Assembly: GCA_946481475.1 (NCBI GenBank)
Contig: CAMLOB010000212.1
Span: 1-6,783 of the forward strand
Length of the DNA stretch: 6,783 nt
Reading direction: 5' to 3'
Source: an uncultured Chlorobiota bacterium
GTDB taxonomy: Bacteria; Bacteroidota; Kapaibacteriia; OLB7
Made by a program: the position numbers and the translations under genes. This document shows, piece by piece, positions 5,681-6,783 of the stretch. A model generated the notes under the pieces. That model searched no databases and had not been told where the DNA came from. It saw only the letters and a list, made by a program, of their open reading frames with translations. Within the stretch, counting starts at the first letter, position 1. Every line of letters starts with the position of its first letter.

Positions 5681-6439
5681 CTATCTACGATTGCCCGCCT
5701 CCACCGTCTGCATCTCTTCCGGTCCCTTCAGCAGAAGGATCTCGCGGACGGAGACCGGTGCGTTGCTGAAGAGGGGAAGATCGGAGCCGATTTCCTGATC
5801 TCCCGCAATCGTTCTCCTCTCCTCTTCGGTCAGTCTCTCATAGAACGAATCGTCATATCCCAGCCGGATCAGGACCCGTCTCTCGGGAGAATCCAGTCCG
5901 GCAAGGTTCCCGCCGTTCCAGTCGGCGATCGTGCCGCCGTAATCCCAGTCGAAGCCGTAGAAGGTGATCGGCTTTCCGTTCATCGCCACAAGCGAGTCGA
6001 GCGATGTGCCGAGCGTGATGCCCGGAGCGACCCACCACATACTCCGATCGCCGCTGAGCGTGATCCGCTCCACTCCTCCCCTGTTCTGCGGATCGCTCCA
6101 GACGATCTCCAGGCGTCGCGTCGAATCGTCCGGGAAGAGAATGGTGGCCGGCGCCATTTCTCCCTCTCCCAGGTGCGTCTCCCCTTCGCTCAGATTTTCG
6201 GTACCGTACCGTTCCACCAGTTCGGCATGTGTCGTTCCGCTTCCGACCCGGCTCAGAGAATCGAACGCGGAAAGCCGCCACTCGTTCGGTCCGGAATCAT
6301 TCGCTTCTTTCTTCTCCTCCGTCTGTGCGGTTGTATCGTGTCTCTCCCTTTCCTGTTCTCTTCCGGGATCATCCCGGTCGCAGCCGGGGAGGATCAGGAA
6401 GATGAGGAGTGCAAGTGTGCTGAAATCCTTTCTGTTCAT
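5681..6439 (-). CDS. Predicted lipoprotein with a GFDWDYGG motif
   Basis: Encodes 252 residues. The ATG at 6439 starts a lipoprotein signal peptide: MNRKDF, core STLALLIFLIL, then lipobox LPGC with Cys20. The residues after the cysteine are acidic (DRDD), like the lipoprotein export signals that send some Bacteroidota lipoproteins to the outer surface, so surface exposure is possible. A charged, low-complexity linker (about 21-55) precedes a globular part. Two segments share a G-x-T/S-x-x-x-L-x-x-x-x-G pattern: GTTHAELVERYG (68-79) and GTSLDSLVAMNG (144-155); this recalls the repeated helix-turn of BamE/SmpA- and BLIP-like folds, an inference only. Between and after them are LEIVW (110-114) and GFDWDYGGTIADWNGGNL (162-179), a conserved tryptophan-glycine block that I associate with uncharacterised lipoproteins of Bacteroidota. 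The final 60 residues are rich in charged helices. It follows the partial gene at 6472-6783 by 32 nt on the same strand, so the two probably form an operon. No SD is visible. Confidence 0.88.
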   Translation of the reverse strand: MNRKDFSTLALLIFLILPGCDRDDPGREQERERHDTTAQTEEKKEANDSGPNEWRLSAFDSLSRVGSGTTHAELVERYGTENLSEGETHLGEGEMAPATILFPDDSTRRLEIVWSDPQNRGGVERITLSGDRSMWWVAPGITLGTSLDSLVAMNGKPITFYGFDWDYGGTIADWNGGNLAGLDSPERRVLIRLGYDDSFYERLTEEERRTIAGDQEIGSDLPLFSNAPVSVREILLLKGPEEMQTVEAGNRR

Positions 6440-6471
6440 ACAATTGGCCTATACGAGAAATTCTTTTCGGT

Positions 6472-6783
6472 TCAATCATTGTACGGATCCATGATTCCCT
6501 GAGGAGAGTAGATTTTTTTTCTCCAGAACTGACCGGGGTTGATGCTCCCCTCGAATTCATTACTGTAGATAATACCACCGGATTCGTACTGTGCGAGAGC
6601 GTTTGTAGAATGGCTTTGTACGGTACTGTCGGGCACGTAGGTCAACTCTGCCCGAAGTCGGGTCCTGAACCCTCCTTCGTAGACCGGGATAGTGAAGCTC
6701 CAGTAGGAATCCGGAGGGAGGGACAGGGTATGATAACTGTTCCCGCACCAGCTGAAGGGGAGATGCTCGATATCCCGCCACTC
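6472..6783 (-). CDS. C-terminal part of a protein running off the right edge
   Basis: An uninterrupted minus-strand frame enters at the window edge and ends at TGA (6472-6474), giving 103 residues; the start lies outside the window. The product reads as a genuine protein: WRDIEHLPFSWCGNSYHTL, then LPPDSYWSFTIPVYEGGFRT (22-41), then RLRAELTYVPD, and a C terminus with GGIIYSNEFEGSINPGQFWR (69-88) and PYND. The pattern L-P-P-x-S-Y-W-x-F-x-I-P-V-Y-E-G with following alternating strands suggests a beta-sandwich domain in a secreted or envelope protein, but I do not recognise the family. Competing frames on this stretch are arginine-rich and unconvincing. It is followed after 32 nt by the lipoprotein gene at 5681-6439, so the two are probably cotranscribed; that the partner is a lipoprotein supports an envelope location. 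Confidence 0.82.
   Translation of the reverse strand, partial: EWRDIEHLPFSWCGNSYHTLSLPPDSYWSFTIPVYEGGFRTRLRAELTYVPDSTVQSHSTNALAQYESGGIIYSNEFEGSINPGQFWRKKIYSPQGIMDPYND

Noticed and set aside
6448..6475. Possible promoter (TTGAAC, 16 nt, TATAGG) for the right-hand lipoprotein
   Set aside because: It overlaps the stop codon of the upstream gene, would give an almost leaderless transcript, and both boxes match only 4 of 6; cotranscription across the 32-nt gap is the simpler reading.
5471..6502. 343-residue plus-strand frame opposite the right-hand lipoprotein
   Set aside because: It begins by reading through the CACGAAGG repeats and continues antisense to a lipoprotein with a clear signal peptide.

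Overview
The window looks like a chromosomal segment of a moderately GC-rich member of the FCB superphylum (Bacteroidota, Chlorobiota, Ignavibacteria or Kapaibacteria-like). The main evidence is a secreted protein with six Asp-box motifs, two fibronectin III-like domains and a C-terminal domain resembling the type IX secretion (T9SS) sorting domain. Two lipoproteins with short signal peptides and the scarcity of clear Shine-Dalgarno (SD) sequences fit the same assignment. The phylum is inferred from architecture; no marker gene is present.

Layout. (1) Positions 10-3347 hold a minus-strand series, read right to left: the large Asp-box/FN3/sorting-domain protein (1356-3347), a 196-residue lipoprotein (572-1162), a 129-residue cytosolic protein (75-464), then a strong intrinsic terminator (10-52). 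The 193-bp gap between the first two carries two perfect inverted repeats inside a cluster of ACGGAT/ATCCGT repeats. (2) Positions 3348-3780 are a 433-bp divergent intergenic region with palindromes and no convincing gene. (3) Positions 3781-5446 hold a plus-strand pair, a small cupin and a 12-helix APC-superfamily permease, overlapping by 8 nt and probably translationally coupled. (4) Positions 5447-5680 are a convergent spacer with three tandem 9-bp units of a CACGAAGG type. (5) Positions 5681-6783 hold a second minus-strand pair: the C-terminal part of a gene running off the right edge (6472-6783), then 32 nt later a 252-residue lipoprotein (5681-6439).

Functionally, most of the window is cell-envelope or secreted material of unknown role. 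The cupin-permease pair is the only metabolic module; it suggests uptake or exchange of an amino acid or amine, with the cupin as a small-molecule sensor or accessory. I did not find a clear new defence, mobile or RNA-guided system. The items most worth checking are the 129-residue protein with faint aegerolysin-like features, the cupin that lacks the usual metal ligands yet is locked to a transporter, and the two unrelated short-repeat clusters between genes.
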